NCBI RefSeq assembly: GCF_026191635.1
Contig: NZ_JAKRRW010000023.1
Coordinates: 1 to 64,000 of the forward strand
DNA length: 64,000 bases
Direction of reading: 5' to 3'
From: Photobacterium obscurum
GTDB taxonomy: Bacteria; Pseudomonadota; Gammaproteobacteria; Enterobacterales; Vibrionaceae
The stretch's first letter is position 1. Each line of letters starts with the position of its first letter. A model generated the notes under the pieces. The model had not been told where the DNA came from. It saw only the letters and a program-made list of their open reading frames with translations, and made no database searches. A program made the position numbers and the translations under genes. This document shows positions 63,332 through 64,000 of this stretch, one piece after another.

Positions 63332-63937
63332 ATGGCAACCATTCTAGAACCTTTTGAGTACCCACAGGCTAATCTGATTGCCGGGGTGGACGAAGTTGGC
63401 CGTGGGCCGCTGGTGGGGGCGGTAGTAACTGCTGCGGTGATCCTTGATCCGAACAATCCGATTGAAGGTCTGACCGACTCGAAGAAACTGAGCGAGAAAA
63501 AGCGCAACGCCCTGTTTGATGAAATCAAAGAGAAAGCACTGGCGTGGTCATTAGGCCGTTGTGAGCCGGAAGAAATTGATCAGCTGAACATTCTTCAGGC
63601 GACTATGGTTGCCATGCAGCGTGCGGTGGCCGGGTTGGCCGTGCAACCTGACTACGTGCTGGTAGACGGCAACAAAATTCCCAAGCTGCCGATGGCGGCT
63701 CAGGCGGTGGTAAAAGGGGACTTACGGGTCGCCGAAATCAGTGCCGCATCGATTCTGGCTAAAGTCACCCGTGACCGGGAAATGGAAGAGCTGGATGCCC
63801 AGTATCCGGATTACGGTTTTGCCAAACATAAAGGCTACCCGACCAAAGTGCACTTTGAAGCGTTGGAAAAATTCGGGGCAATTGAACAGCACCGTAAGAG
63901 CTTTAAGCCGGTTAAGCGTATCTTGGGTATCGACTGA
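63332..63937 (+). CDS. rnhB: Ribonuclease HII
   Basis: RNase HII cuts RNA in DNA hybrids and removes single ribonucleotides from DNA. The 201-residue product has AGVDEVGRGPLVGAVV (Asp20, Glu21), YVLVDGNKIPK and the later EISAASILAKVTRDR (third and fourth acidic ligands around it). It follows lpxB after 2 bases; dnaE, which usually comes next, would lie beyond the window. Confidence 0.97.
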   Translation: MATILEPFEYPQANLIAGVDEVGRGPLVGAVVTAAVILDPNNPIEGLTDSKKLSEKKRNALFDEIKEKALAWSLGRCEPEEIDQLNILQATMVAMQRAVAGLAVQPDYVLVDGNKIPKLPMAAQAVVKGDLRVAEISAASILAKVTRDREMEELDAQYPDYGFAKHKGYPTKVHFEALEKFGAIEQHRKSFKPVKRILGID

Positions 63938-64000
63938 TCCCTCGCTGAGCGTATCTATATTGCTGGCTTAATGGTCATTAGTTTTATCGTTAAGCCACAT

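Overview
The window is a 64 kb piece of a gammaproteobacterial chromosome, almost certainly from the Vibrionaceae and most like Photobacterium or a close relative. The evidence is a set of small families typical of that group (DUF2850, DUF2799, DUF3301, DUF3461, DUF3549, DUF2789, DUF2310), Vibrio-type protein sequences throughout, dxr lying after cdsA, and recC-recB-recD without ptrA. No phage, insertion sequence, tRNA or rRNA gene was seen. Gene order over most of the window follows the E. coli recCBD-argA / csdAE / gcvA-rlmM / xni / ppnN / queF-syd-csrB-yqcC-truC region and then the rpsB-to-rnhB region.

Layout. 1-5.3 kb: accessory genes (a seven-repeat FG-GAP lipoprotein, a small membrane protein, an EmrD-like MFS pump, a DUF2799 lipoprotein). 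5.3-9.7 kb: dapD, yebG with a LexA box, a divergent Tag-like glycosylase, and a LysR regulator divergent from a TehA-type transporter. 9.8-20.7 kb: recC, recB, recD and convergent argA. 20.9-31.5 kb: DUF2850, mltA, tcdA, csdA-csdE, the sRNA gene gcvB divergent from gcvA, a Tex30-like hydrolase, DUF423, rlmM, xni and ppnN. 31.7-35.7 kb: a diguanylate cyclase-like protein and a TPR sensor-like protein, both with altered GGDEF signatures. 35.8-44.3 kb: queF, syd, DUF2310, two small genes, the csr sRNA locus, DUF3301, DUF3549, yqcC, truC, yqcA. 44.4-48.5 kb: DUF3461, glnD, map. 48.7-64 kb: the collinear housekeeping cluster rpsB-tsf-pyrH-frr-uppS-cdsA-dxr-rseP-bamA-skp-lpxD-fabZ-lpxA-lpxB-rnhB (translation, isoprenoid and phospholipid synthesis, outer-membrane assembly, lipid A).

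The most striking region is 38.7-41.1 kb. The place where E. coli has one csrB gene (between syd and yqcC) holds three CsrB-type sRNA genes in tandem. Each has its own 18-bp VarA/UvrY/GacA-type upstream activating palindrome at an almost constant distance (about 178-181 bp from palindrome centre to the predicted start), its own -10 box and the same terminator. Copies 1 and 3 (about 390 nt) are almost identical. Copy 2 (about 583 nt) has diverged and carries a tandem array of four full and one partial unit of 48-51 nt, each unit predicted to form two GGA-loop hairpins, that is, CsrA-binding modules. A 13-copy 7-bp minisatellite lies in the spacer between copies 2 and 3. Together this looks like a locus that has raised its capacity to sequester CsrA both by gene duplication and by expanding a repeat inside one RNA.
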